NCBI RefSeq assembly: GCF_000772965.1
Contig: NZ_JPVQ01000005.1
Span: forward strand, 62,001 to 126,000
Length of the DNA: 64,000 bases
Direction of reading: 5' to 3'
Source: Ureibacillus massiliensis 4400831 = CIP 108448 = CCUG 49529
Lineage (GTDB): Bacteria > Bacillota > Bacilli > Bacillales_A > Planococcaceae
Shown here: positions 46,676-55,351 of the stretch, piece by piece
How the letters are laid out: every line of letters starts with the position of its first letter
Position numbering within the stretch: the first letter of the stretch is position 1
Notes under the pieces: generated by a model
Seen by the model: the letters and a program-made list of their open reading frames with translations, nothing else
Database searches by the model: none
What the model was told of the DNA's origin: nothing
Translations under genes and position numbers: made by a program

Positions 46676-48199
46676 ATGAAAATCATACATGAGTCAAAAA
46701 ATTTCGAGCAGATTAATGCGGAATTATTAATTGTTGGAGTAAGGAAAAATTCAAATCAAATAAAGAATTGGGAATCATTTGTATCCTTTTTTGGAGATTC
46801 CATTGAAGAGTGGCTAAAATCAGGTGATATACAAACTAATCAAAAAAAATTAACAAAGATTCCACTGATAAGTAAAAATCAGCATGTTAAAAGAGTTTTG
46901 TTTGTTGGAATAGGCGATCAAAAGAACTTAACTGATCAAGTATTACGTGAAGTATTTGGGACAGTGGGGAAAGAATTAGATAAATTAAAAGCGAAAAACT
47001 TTGCAATTTGGCTTGAGTCTTTTACTGCTGCACCCATTGATGAAAAGGATATTGCCTTCTTAGCTGCTGAAGGAATTACGTTAGGATATTACTCAATCCC
47101 ACATTACAAAACAACGATCAATGAACCTGATTCTTATCTTGAATCAGTCGAATTTGTAACAGAAGCTGATATTGAAGAAGTAGCTTCAAGCTTTAAGGTT
47201 GGTAAAGTATATGGAGATTCAGTAAATGAAGCACGAAGTTTAATCAATATGCCACCTAATCTTTTAACGGCACCAGATTTAGCTGATTACGCTATGAAAT
47301 TGGCAAAGGATTATGATTTTGAATTAGAAATTTTAACTAAAGCAGATTTAGAAGAGTTGGGTATGGGTGGTATCCTAGCAGTTAATCAAGGATCTTCCAT
47401 TGAACCACGTATGATAACACTTAAATATCAAGCAAAAGATACATGGGAGGATGTCATTGGTTTAGTAGGTAAGGGAGTTACTTATGACACTGGTGGATAT
47501 TCAATCAAGTCAAAAACAGGTATGGTGGGCATGAAAGGTGATATGGGTGGTGCAGCAGCTGTATTAGGAGCTATGAGAATTGTAGGTGAGCTAAGGCCAG
47601 AACAAAATGTAGTGGCGGTTATAGGTGCCACTGATAATATGATATCAAGTAAAGCGATGAAGCCAGACGATGTCATAACAACATATAGTGGTAAGACAGT
47701 AGAAATATTAAATTCTGATGCGGAAGGTCGTCTAGTTTTAGCAGATGCTGTAACCTATGCGAAACAGCATGGTGCAAATTATTTAATTGATGTAGCTACA
47801 TTAACCGGTGGTGTAATTACTGCACTAGGGTATGATAAAACGGGCGCTCTTTCTAATAACGAGGCATTATTTGATGCTTTTATAGAGACAAGTATCGAAA
47901 CAGGAGAATTTGTTTGGGGTATGCCTCTGACAGAAAATGATAAAAAGCGTATTCGTAAATCAGACGTTGCGGATTTAAATAATTCTCCAGGTAGTGATGG
48001 ACATATGATTTTTGCAGGAGGGTTCGTAGGTGAATTTGTTGAAAATACACCATGGATACATCTTGATATTGCGGGTACCTCAGAATCGAAAACAGGGCAT
48101 GATCTAGGTCCAAAAGGTGGAACTGGTGTAATGGTTAGAACATTAGCAACATTTATTGAACGTTTTGCAGATTTAAAAGAGGAAAGACAGAGTTTTTAA
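46676..48199 (+). CDS. pepA: Leucyl aminopeptidase (M17 family, PepA/YuiE)
   Basis: Peptidase of 507 residues, matching B. subtilis YuiE. The C-terminal catalytic domain carries the M17 signature NSDAEGRLVLADA (usual form NTDAEGRL) and the metal- and substrate-binding residues in LVGKGVTYDTGGYSIKSKTGMVGMKGDMGGAAAV. It is a hexameric, two-metal exopeptidase that removes N-terminal amino acids. The start is preceded by AAAGGAGG. It is transcribed alone. Confidence 0.94.
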   Translation: MKIIHESKNFEQINAELLIVGVRKNSNQIKNWESFVSFFGDSIEEWLKSGDIQTNQKKLTKIPLISKNQHVKRVLFVGIGDQKNLTDQVLREVFGTVGKELDKLKAKNFAIWLESFTAAPIDEKDIAFLAAEGITLGYYSIPHYKTTINEPDSYLESVEFVTEADIEEVASSFKVGKVYGDSVNEARSLINMPPNLLTAPDLADYAMKLAKDYDFELEILTKADLEELGMGGILAVNQGSSIEPRMITLKYQAKDTWEDVIGLVGKGVTYDTGGYSIKSKTGMVGMKGDMGGAAAVLGAMRIVGELRPEQNVVAVIGATDNMISSKAMKPDDVITTYSGKTVEILNSDAEGRLVLADAVTYAKQHGANYLIDVATLTGGVITALGYDKTGALSNNEALFDAFIETSIETGEFVWGMPLTENDKKRIRKSDVADLNNSPGSDGHMIFAGGFVGEFVENTPWIHLDIAGTSESKTGHDLGPKGGTGVMVRTLATFIERFADLKEERQSF

Positions 48200-48282
48200 A
48201 TAGATTCTTTCTACCGTGGGCAACTGCATAACTACATTCTTCTTTTTGACATATGTTACTAGAGAAAAGGAGGAGTAGCAGT

Positions 48283-48471
48283 ATGACGAATTTTTATGGA
48301 GGCGGAGGATATGGTTTTGGCTATCCTTTTTTAGGAGGATTATTAGGAGGTTTTCTAGGAAACGTTCTTTATCCAGATAATCGTTATCCGTATTATTATA
48401 GACCACCATATCCTTATAATCCTTACCCACCAAACTATTATCCATATAGAAGACGTAGAAGATATTATTAA
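48283..48471 (+). CDS. Small Gly/Tyr/Pro-rich protein
   Basis: Protein of 62 residues starting at 48283 after AGGAGGAG. Low-complexity sequence in three blocks: a Gly/Tyr-rich N-terminus (MTNFYGGGGYGFGYPFLGG), a short GGFLGN hydrophobic stretch, and a Tyr/Pro-rich tail (repeated YPYN, PPNYY) ending in RRRRRYY. Such proteins in spore-formers are often spore-coat or surface components, but nothing here proves it. The strong ribosome-binding site and following terminator support a real gene. No family recognised. Confidence 0.7.
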   Translation: MTNFYGGGGYGFGYPFLGGLLGGFLGNVLYPDNRYPYYYRPPYPYNPYPPNYYPYRRRRRYY

Positions 48472-48475
48472 AAAG

Positions 48476-48504
48476 AAAAAGCGCGAAAATATTCGCGCTT
48501 TTTT
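48476..48504 (+). terminator. Terminator after the Gly/Tyr-rich gene
   Basis: AAAAAGCGCGAA (48476-48487) pairs perfectly with TTCGCGCTTTTT (48492-48503) around AATA. Confidence 0.9.
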
Positions 48505-48522
48505 GCTTTCTAAAGGTGGAAC

Positions 48523-48891
48523 TTATTTTATACCTTGTTCCTTTTTCATACGTTCGAATTCTTCCTTTAGGTCATCACGAACGGTTCCTTTCCAAGGTTT
48601 AACTCCTGCTAAATAGGAGGAGCGGCTCATAATATGAGCGCCTACCGGACCTGTTATGAATAGAAAAAGAATTCCTAAAAGAATGCCAGGGTTGAAATGT
48701 CCCTCATTGAGCCAAAAATGAAAGAAAACCCCTAATAATATACACATAACTCCTAATGTAGAACTTTTAGATGCTGCGTGAGCTCTTGTATATAAATCTG
48801 GTAAACGGAATAATCCAATGGCTGTAACAGCTATAAATATCAAACCGACTGATATAAAGAATATAACTAGAATATTAGCGAGAATCGTCAC
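48523..48891 (-). CDS. mrpG: Na+/H+ antiporter subunit G
   Basis: Subunit of 122 residues with three membrane spans (FFISVGLIFIAVTAIGLFRLPDLYTRAHAASKSSTLG is the conserved core). It is the last gene of the Mrp operon. It starts with GTG at 48891 inside mrpF, with GGAG upstream. Mrp complexes of seven different membrane proteins exchange cytoplasmic Na+ for external H+ and give alkali and salt resistance. The C-terminus is charged (DDLKEEFERMKKEQGIK). Confidence 0.93.
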   Translation of the reverse strand: MTILANILVIFFISVGLIFIAVTAIGLFRLPDLYTRAHAASKSSTLGVMCILLGVFFHFWLNEGHFNPGILLGILFLFITGPVGAHIMSRSSYLAGVKPWKGTVRDDLKEEFERMKKEQGIK

Positions 48892-49156
48892 GAGTAATGA
48901 TATCTCCTTTCTCTATGAATTTAGAGAAAGCAATTGTTCCGATAAAGGATAAAATCGCTAATAATAAGATAATCTCTAGGAAAAAACTTGTCTCAACCAA
49001 GATAGTAAATAGAGCCACCAAACATATCAATGTAATGCCTAAAGAATCTAATGCAATAACTCGATCAGAAGGAGTAGGCCCTTTTACAACACGATATAGA
49101 AGGGCAACCATTGATAATGCAATAATCACAATTGCAGTCCAGATAAAGTAAATCAT
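48875..49156 (-). CDS. mrpF: Na+/H+ antiporter subunit F
   Basis: Subunit of 93 residues with three hydrophobic spans. The conserved LYRVVKGPTPSDRVIALDSLG loop of MrpF/MnhF lies between spans 1 and 2. It overlaps mrpE by four bases (ATGA) and mrpG by 17, typical of this tightly packed operon. Confidence 0.94.
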   Translation of the reverse strand: MIYFIWTAIVIIALSMVALLYRVVKGPTPSDRVIALDSLGITLICLVALFTILVETSFFLEIILLLAILSFIGTIAFSKFIEKGDIITRDDSR

Positions 49157-49632
49157 GAGCGGCTCACCTCCAATATCGCTTTTTCAAAGGAATTTTTAAT
49201 CGAATCAATCGTTTCATCAATATCATTACTATCAATAACATGGATAAACAATGATTTTGAATCATCGGAAACATGAACTACTACTGTCCCAGGCGTTAAA
49301 GTGATTAAACTTGATAATAGAGTAATCTCCCAATCGTTTTTTAATTGGGTATCATACTTGAAAAATGCTGGCTGCATTTGTAATTTTGGTTTAAGCACAA
49401 GTACTAACACTGAAATATTTGCCAAAATTAATTCTTTAATGAAGAGAATAATCAACTTAATAACTGCCCATACACGGGTGATATATAGACGTGATTTAAA
49501 GAATTTTCTCAAAACAATGATAGATATCAAACCAAGAATATAACCAATCACAAATCCAGATGGTGTATAGTTTGATGTTAAAAACATTAAAAGAAATGCT
49601 AAAAATACATTTAATAATATTTGAAAGGACAT
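49153..49632 (-). CDS. mrpE: Na+/H+ antiporter subunit E
   Basis: Subunit of 159 residues. The N-terminal half has two or three membrane spans; the C-terminal half is a cytoplasmic domain (LLSSLITLTPGTVVVHVSDDSKSLFIHVID) characteristic of MrpE/MnhE. It begins one base after the mrpD stop, implying coupled translation. Confidence 0.94.
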   Translation of the reverse strand: MSFQILLNVFLAFLLMFLTSNYTPSGFVIGYILGLISIIVLRKFFKSRLYITRVWAVIKLIILFIKELILANISVLVLVLKPKLQMQPAFFKYDTQLKNDWEITLLSSLITLTPGTVVVHVSDDSKSLFIHVIDSNDIDETIDSIKNSFEKAILEVSRS

Positions 49633-49633
49633 T

Positions 49634-51133
49634 TTATTCTCCTCCTTTCAACACTGCATCAGTGTAAATAGAAGGATCAGATAATACCTTTGCAGCATCT
49701 TCCATGTAAGGAAGGATAAATTCTGTTCCAACTCCATATGCAACCGATACGAGTACTAAAAGCATGGTAGGGAAAAATAAACGATTATATGTTGTTTTAT
49801 TTATATCACTAGATAGTTGGCCTTGTTCGCCCCAAAACGCATATATAAAGATACGAATAACAGATAGTAACACAACTAAACTGGAGGCTAATATAAAAAT
49901 ACTAGTCCAAATATTCCCCGCCTCGAATCCACCTTGTATAATCAATAGCTTCCCAATGAAACCACTTAATGGCGGTACACCAGTTAAACCTAGTGCTGCA
50001 ATGAAGAAAAACCATCCTAATGCGGGATAGTGCTTTATTAAACCACCCATTTTTCTCAAGTTGGATGTTCCTGTTAAATAAATCACAATACCAATTAACA
50101 TAAACAATGCAGCTTTTATAATCATATCGTGGACTAAATATAACATAGCTCCTTCAAGTGCCACTTCGTTCATTTGTGCCACACCAAAAAGGATGACACC
50201 TACAGCAATTACAATGTTATAAATGATAATCTGCTTCACATCGAAGTGTGCAAGTGCACCAATTCCACCAGCGATGACTGTTATTACTGCAAGTATCAAT
50301 AATAAATCATGTGTGAAGGCGATATCATGTGTAAAGAATAAAGTATATGTACGCATGATTGCGTATATCCCTACTTTAGTCAGTAAGGCACCGAACAATG
50401 CTAATACCGGAATCGGTGGAGCTGCATACGCACCTGGTAACCAAAAGTACAATGGGAAAATTGCTGCTTTCATACCGAATACCAATAAGAATAATACGGC
50501 AATAACCGTAATGATCCCTGGTTGATTGAATTCAGCTATTTTAACTGAAATATCAGCCATGTTTAATGTACCAATAACGGAATATAAATAGGCTACGGTA
50601 ATAACAAACAAAGCAGATGAGATTACATTTACAAGAATATATTTAATCGATTCTCTAAGCTGAGCCTTTTCTCCACCTAGAACAATTAATAGATAAGAAG
50701 CCATTAACAGCACTTCAAAGAATACGAATAGGTTGAAAATATCGCCTGTTGTGAAGGCACCGTTGACTCCAGTAACGATAAACATTACACCAGAATAATA
50801 GAAAAATTGTTCACGTTTCTTATTGATTGATTCGAATCCATACCAAACAATAAAGAAAGTGAGTACTAATGTTGTTAAAACGAGTAGGACTGAAACCATG
50901 TCTGACACCATCGAGATTCCGAATGGTGCTGGCCAATCACCGAGTGTTAAGGTTTGTGGACCGTTTTTGTAGACATTTATTAAAAGTCCAAATGCACTTA
51001 AAATTGCTAGTAGTAAACCGAATAAAGTCGTAATTCTTTGATACTTTATACTTTTTTGATTAAACATCAAAATCATACCGAAGAAAAATGGGATGATAAT
51101 AGGTAATAAAAGAAAGTTAATCAATTTCCTCAC
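49634..51133 (-). CDS. mrpD: Na+/H+ antiporter subunit D
   Basis: Subunit of 499 residues with about 14 membrane spans. It is homologous to the proton-pumping subunits of respiratory complex I (NuoM/NuoN-like); the conserved charged residues lie in the FFEVLLMASYLLIVLGG and LGALLTKVGIYAIMRT regions (Glu in span 5, Lys in span 7), and the LVHDMIIKAALFMLIG segment follows. With MrpA it forms the ion path. It overlaps mrpC by 17 bases. Confidence 0.96.
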   Translation of the reverse strand: MRKLINFLLLPIIIPFFFGMILMFNQKSIKYQRITTLFGLLLAILSAFGLLINVYKNGPQTLTLGDWPAPFGISMVSDMVSVLLVLTTLVLTFFIVWYGFESINKKREQFFYYSGVMFIVTGVNGAFTTGDIFNLFVFFEVLLMASYLLIVLGGEKAQLRESIKYILVNVISSALFVITVAYLYSVIGTLNMADISVKIAEFNQPGIITVIAVLFLLVFGMKAAIFPLYFWLPGAYAAPPIPVLALFGALLTKVGIYAIMRTYTLFFTHDIAFTHDLLLILAVITVIAGGIGALAHFDVKQIIIYNIVIAVGVILFGVAQMNEVALEGAMLYLVHDMIIKAALFMLIGIVIYLTGTSNLRKMGGLIKHYPALGWFFFIAALGLTGVPPLSGFIGKLLIIQGGFEAGNIWTSIFILASSLVVLLSVIRIFIYAFWGEQGQLSSDINKTTYNRLFFPTMLLVLVSVAYGVGTEFILPYMEDAAKVLSDPSIYTDAVLKGGE

Positions 51134-51458
51134 TTCCTTTCATTAATGTCATATCATCCGTTTTTAGTTCATGGTAAGAACGATAGGCTAAAACTAGGAA
51201 GAAAGCCGTAACACCAAAACTAATAACGATCGCTGTTAATATAAGCGCCTGTGGAAGTGGATCCACATATTCTGTTACACCATCAGCTAACACTGGAGGG
51301 TTCTCTCCACCAAATCCACCCATCGTAAGGATAAGTAAATGTGCTCCGTGACTTAATAAACCTGTACCAATAATAATTCGAAGTAGGCTTCTCGACAAGA
51401 TTAAATAAATTGCTGACATAAACAAGAAGCCACATACAAATGCCATAACTATCTCCAT
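51117..51458 (-). CDS. mrpC: Na+/H+ antiporter subunit C
   Basis: Subunit of 113 residues with three spans, homologous to NuoK of complex I (LLRIIIGTGLLSHGAHLLILTMGG; ALILTAIVISFGVTAFFLVLAYR). Its start overlaps the mrpB stop by one base (TAATG). Confidence 0.95.
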   Translation of the reverse strand: MEIVMAFVCGFLFMSAIYLILSRSLLRIIIGTGLLSHGAHLLILTMGGFGGENPPVLADGVTEYVDPLPQALILTAIVISFGVTAFFLVLAYRSYHELKTDDMTLMKGSEEID

Positions 51459-51880
51459 TATTCATCCTCCCCAATCGTTTGAATAATGGTCATCGTAACG
51501 CCAACAACAACCAAATAAACACCAAAGTCGAATAAAGCTGCTGTGTGAAGTGAAGTTTTTCCAAACAACGGCAAATAGAAATAATCGAAGAAATGTGTAA
51601 AGAACGGCTCATTTACAAACATTGCAATCGAAGCTGTCCCTAATGCAATAAGTAACCCTATTGCTACCATATAAATGTAGTTAATAGGTAGCAATGATCT
51701 GACAGTTTTTAAATCAAATGCAACTAATAACAATACAATTGCACTTGCTGTCACTAATCCTCCAACAAATCCACCGCCTGGTGTGTAATGTCCAGCAAAG
51801 AAAATGTGAACAGCAAAGAAGAAGATAATGAAAAAGACAATTTTAGTAGTAAATTGTAGTATGACGTTATTTACTTTCAT
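51458..51880 (-). CDS. mrpB: Na+/H+ antiporter subunit B
   Basis: Subunit of 140 residues with four spans and the conserved HIFFAGHYTPGGGFVGGLVTASAIVLL segment. It overlaps the mrpA 3' end by 14 bases. MrpB resembles a domain that is also present at the C-terminus of MrpA. Confidence 0.95.
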   Translation of the reverse strand: MKVNNVILQFTTKIVFFIIFFFAVHIFFAGHYTPGGGFVGGLVTASAIVLLLVAFDLKTVRSLLPINYIYMVAIGLLIALGTASIAMFVNEPFFTHFFDYFYLPLFGKTSLHTAALFDFGVYLVVVGVTMTIIQTIGEDE

Positions 51881-54284
51881 GATTCTTCTCCTTTCTGCTC
51901 ATCCGTAGTTTAATCATTCCGTAGATTGCAATTCCAGCGATAGCAAGAACGGCAATTTCAAATAATGTATCGAACCCACGATAGTCTACTAAAATTACGT
52001 TTACGATATTTCCTCCACCTGCGAGTGAATAAACGGTTTCTTTATAATATTCAGCAATCGAAGTAACTAACTTTTGTGAGTGTGCTGATAACGCCACAAG
52101 TGTAACCATAACCCCAACACCTACTGAGATAAACACTCTTCCAAATTTGAAACGTGTTCGCTCCTCCACCTTTTGGAATTTCGGTAAATGATAAAAGGCA
52201 AGTAAAAATAAAGCAACGGATATTGTTTCAATGACAAGCTGTGTTAATGCTAAATCAGGTGCATTAAAGATAACAAAGAATAGTGATACAGTATATCCTA
52301 CAGCACCTAGTGCAATAATTGATGTTATACGGGATCTTGCATAAACTGTTGTAATTGTACCAATAACTAATACGAAAATTAGAATGATTTGGTACAAATG
52401 AATAGGTGAAGCTCCTTCAAATGAAACAACGAATGCATTTTTAATAAATAATGTTGCAATCACAATAATCGGTATTGCAGTAAACATGTATCCTAGATAA
52501 TTTCGAATGGAACCTGTCATATATAGACCAGAGAAACGAGTCATCCATGATCCTAATAGTTCGTTTACTGTAAAGTCGTACAAGCGATTTAATGTGAATT
52601 GTTCAGGAAGTGTATTATAGTATTTTTGCCATTTTGATAGAGTTACAAATAATAACAGTCCGACTACAATAATTCCTAATGTCATCCAAAGCTCAGGAGA
52701 AAATCCATGCCATGCAGAGACATGAATATGCACATCTTCAGGACTTGAATATAAAAACGGTTGAATAGCCATTACTGCTGGCTTTACAAAAGTATCAGTC
52801 ACTAAATTCGGAATAAAGAATATTGTGACAACTAAGCTTGCTAAAATTACTGGAGAAATTAACATGCCAATTGGAGCTTCATGTGGCTTCGTAGGTAACT
52901 CATTTTCTTGAAGCTTCCCAGTAAATGTTTTAAATACAAAATAGAAACTATAGACAAATGTAAACACACTAGCAACCCAAGCGATGATAGGGAAGAGTGG
53001 TGCCCATGTTGAAAAGTTAAATAAATCGAATTCTGTAACAGAGAGCATAGCTGTTAAAAACATTTCTTTACTTAAGAAACCATTAAACGGGGGTAACCCA
53101 GCCATTGAGAAGCTTCCTATCAATGCAACGGTAAAGCTTACAGGCATAATACTCATTAAACCACCGAGTTTTCGAATATCCCGAGTACCTGTTTCGTGGT
53201 CAACAATCCCAGCAATCATGAACAGACTACCTTTGAAAGTAGCATGATTAATCAGATGGAAAATTGCTGCAAATGAAGCATATTTAAATACAGTATCAGC
53301 AGCATCGTTTACATGGTAAGCAATTGCACCAACCCCAAGTAAAGACATTATTAGTCCGAGCTGACTCACTGTTGAGAAAGCTAATATACCTTTTAAATCC
53401 GTTTGTTTTACTGCAAAGAATGATCCCCAGAATAATGTCAATAAACCGATTCCTGCTACTAGCCAGATCCAAACCTCTGATAAAGCAAACACAGGTGTAA
53501 ATCTTGCTACTAAGTAAATTCCTGCTTTAACCATTGTTGCGGAGTGTAAATAAGCACTAACTGGAGTAGGTGCTTCCATCGCATCAGGTAGCCAAATATA
53601 GAATGGGAACTGAGCTGACTTTGTAAACGCACCAAGTAAGATTAAAACAAGTGCAATTACAAATGTGTCATTTGTTGCAAAAAGTGGAGCCTGTTCAATA
53701 ATACTTCGAATCGAGAATGTTCCACCCATTAATGAAAGTAAAACAAATCCTCCGAGCATCATCATCCCACCTGCAACGGTGATCATCATTGATTTCAATG
53801 CACCAAAGCGAGACTTATCACGGTTATACCAATAACCGATTAAAAGGAATGATGAAATGGATGTTAACTCCCAGAATAAATAAAGCGTTATCATATTATC
53901 TGATTGAACAACACCAAGCATTGCCGACATGAAGATTAATAAATAAATATAGAAATTATGGAGCTGCTCTTTCTTCCGATTTAAATAAAAAATTGAATAG
54001 AGAACAACTAATGCACCAATTCCTGAAATGAGTAATGAAAATAATAAACTTAATCCATCAATATAAGATACAAAAGAAATACCTAATGACGGAATCCAAT
54101 CAAACTGAACTACTGCTGTTTCGCCCTTGGAAATCGAAGGTACAAAAGTTGCATAGTAGATGGCTAGGAATAATGGAACGAATAAAACAAACCAACCAGT
54201 ATGTATATTTCGAATCTTCTTAAATAAAAAAGGCATAAAAATAGCAGCAATTAATGGAATAAAAAGACATACTACTTGTAGCAA
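51867..54284 (-). CDS. mrpA: Na+/H+ antiporter subunit A
   Basis: Largest Mrp subunit, 805 residues when started at the TTG at 54284 (MLQVVCLFIPLIAAIFMPFL), six bases after AAAGGGGG; the frame reaching 54353 would bury that site. The N-terminal 500 residues are NuoL-like (LYLFWELTSISSFLLIGYWY; FPFYIWLPDAMEAPTPVSAYLHSATMVKAGIYLVARF; HLINHATFKGSLFMIAGIVDHETGTRD). The C-terminal part has further spans with a MrpB-like domain (IVNVILVDYRGFDTLFEIAVLAIAGIAIYG). First gene of mrpABCDEFG; the operon order is the standard group 1 form. A -10-like TATAAT lies on the minus strand at 54399-54404. Confidence 0.96.
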   Translation of the reverse strand: MLQVVCLFIPLIAAIFMPFLFKKIRNIHTGWFVLFVPLFLAIYYATFVPSISKGETAVVQFDWIPSLGISFVSYIDGLSLLFSLLISGIGALVVLYSIFYLNRKKEQLHNFYIYLLIFMSAMLGVVQSDNMITLYLFWELTSISSFLLIGYWYNRDKSRFGALKSMMITVAGGMMMLGGFVLLSLMGGTFSIRSIIEQAPLFATNDTFVIALVLILLGAFTKSAQFPFYIWLPDAMEAPTPVSAYLHSATMVKAGIYLVARFTPVFALSEVWIWLVAGIGLLTLFWGSFFAVKQTDLKGILAFSTVSQLGLIMSLLGVGAIAYHVNDAADTVFKYASFAAIFHLINHATFKGSLFMIAGIVDHETGTRDIRKLGGLMSIMPVSFTVALIGSFSMAGLPPFNGFLSKEMFLTAMLSVTEFDLFNFSTWAPLFPIIAWVASVFTFVYSFYFVFKTFTGKLQENELPTKPHEAPIGMLISPVILASLVVTIFFIPNLVTDTFVKPAVMAIQPFLYSSPEDVHIHVSAWHGFSPELWMTLGIIVVGLLLFVTLSKWQKYYNTLPEQFTLNRLYDFTVNELLGSWMTRFSGLYMTGSIRNYLGYMFTAIPIIVIATLFIKNAFVVSFEGASPIHLYQIILIFVLVIGTITTVYARSRITSIIALGAVGYTVSLFFVIFNAPDLALTQLVIETISVALFLLAFYHLPKFQKVEERTRFKFGRVFISVGVGVMVTLVALSAHSQKLVTSIAEYYKETVYSLAGGGNIVNVILVDYRGFDTLFEIAVLAIAGIAIYGMIKLRMSRKEKNHESK

Positions 54285-54511
54285 AATAATCCCCCTTTCT
54301 AAAATTAAAACAAGGCTCTGTGTTATTGATGTTAGTTTTATCAAACACAGCAATAAGTATTTTCAGAGCTTAGAACATAAATTTCTCGAATAGTTAATAT
54401 TATACTGCAATTTAAGATATATTGCATGATTCTACGCATAAATGACTTGATATAGTTCATAAAAATTATGCTATATTAGATTAAGAGAAATTGAATAATA
54501 GAGGAATTTTT

Positions 54512-55075
54512 ATGAAAAACCCATACTTATATGGCTATTTGCCGTTATTTACAATTGTTTTATTTAGTATGTCTTTTGGAATATACATGGTCGATCAATC
54601 GCTCCAATTATTTATTTCAATCGGTGTATATTCAGGCATGCAAGAATTTTTATCAGAACTTGAGATTCGAGTGTTTTTATTAATACTTTTTTCCCTTTGT
54701 TTTTGTATGCTATTTTCAGCATTAAAGTTAATTGGTGAAACAATTCACGAAGTAGGAATGTTGTTCTTTTCTAGGGATAATAATGGCCACACTATAAGTG
54801 TTGCACGTGGCGGTTATGTTATTTTCTTCTTCGGTTCATTGTTATCATTCATAGGTATTCAGTCATTCATTTTATTAATGATTGTTTTTGCAGTTACGAT
54901 TTTTGCTTATTTTATTTATACGATATATAAGATGAGTCAATACATGTCAACTCTTGGAATGATAGGGTTAATCACCTTTGAGATTATGTTTTGGGCAGTG
55001 TTTGTAACATTTATACTTTATATTTCCTTAAAACTTTATAATGGCATTTTAGCAAGTTTACCTTTTGCAAACTAA
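54512..55075 (+). CDS. yufK: DUF5366 membrane protein YufK
   Basis: Membrane protein of 187 residues with about five spans. The start is the ATG at 54512 (MKNPYLYGYLPLFTIVLF) after AGAGGAA; a TTG 21 bases earlier is rejected. It corresponds to B. subtilis YufK, which also lies next to the mrp genes. Function unknown; a link to Mrp is suggested only by the conserved divergent neighbourhood. Its stop codon directly precedes the repeat element at 55074. A possible promoter is TTGATA near 54449 with TATATT 19 bases later. Confidence 0.82.
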   Translation: MKNPYLYGYLPLFTIVLFSMSFGIYMVDQSLQLFISIGVYSGMQEFLSELEIRVFLLILFSLCFCMLFSALKLIGETIHEVGMLFFSRDNNGHTISVARGGYVIFFFGSLLSFIGIQSFILLMIVFAVTIFAYFIYTIYKMSQYMSTLGMIGLITFEIMFWAVFVTFILYISLKLYNGILASLPFAN

Positions 55076-55350
55076 GAGGCTGGGACATAAAGAGAAAAGT
55101 ACAATCCATTTAAAAATATGGATTGTACTTTTTTGATATAGCACCGTTCGTTTCCGATGCAGACTTCGCGCATCCAGGGCGAGCGGTGCTCCTTTCGCTT
55201 TGCTCTGCGGGGTCTCACCACTGCTCTTACATCCCGCAGGAGTCTTCGCCTGCCTCTCCAACGAACGACTTTCAAATTGAACAATAAGCAAATATTTACT
55301 ATTCTTTCTTGAGTATACTTGTTCGAAATTTACTTTTGTCCCAGCCTCTT
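55074..55350. repeat. 277-bp noncoding element with 14-bp inverted ends
   Basis: AAGAGGCTGGGACA (55074-55087) and TGTCCCAGCCTCTT (55337-55350) are perfect inverted terminal repeats. Inside are a strong hairpin (55095-55132) and a distinctly G+C-rich block (about 55140-55265) with CGTTCG-type motifs and the inverted pair CGTTCGTT/AACGAACG, flanked by A+T-rich ends. The element fills the whole space between yufK and the penicillin-binding protein gene. I take it for a dispersed intergenic repeat of Bacillales; it has no transposase. The composition differs sharply from its surroundings. Confidence 0.75.
55095..55134 (+). terminator. Terminator hairpin inside the repeat (yufK side)
   Basis: AAAAGTACAATCCAT (55095-55109) pairs perfectly with ATGGATTGTACTTTT (55118-55132), followed by Ts. 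It probably ends yufK transcription. Confidence 0.85.
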
Positions 55351-55351
55351 C

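Noticed and set aside
55058-55291. Minus-strand reading frames inside the 55-kb repeat
   Set aside because: Two overlapping frames of 70-77 residues arise from the G+C-rich block; neither has a ribosome-binding site or a plausible protein composition.
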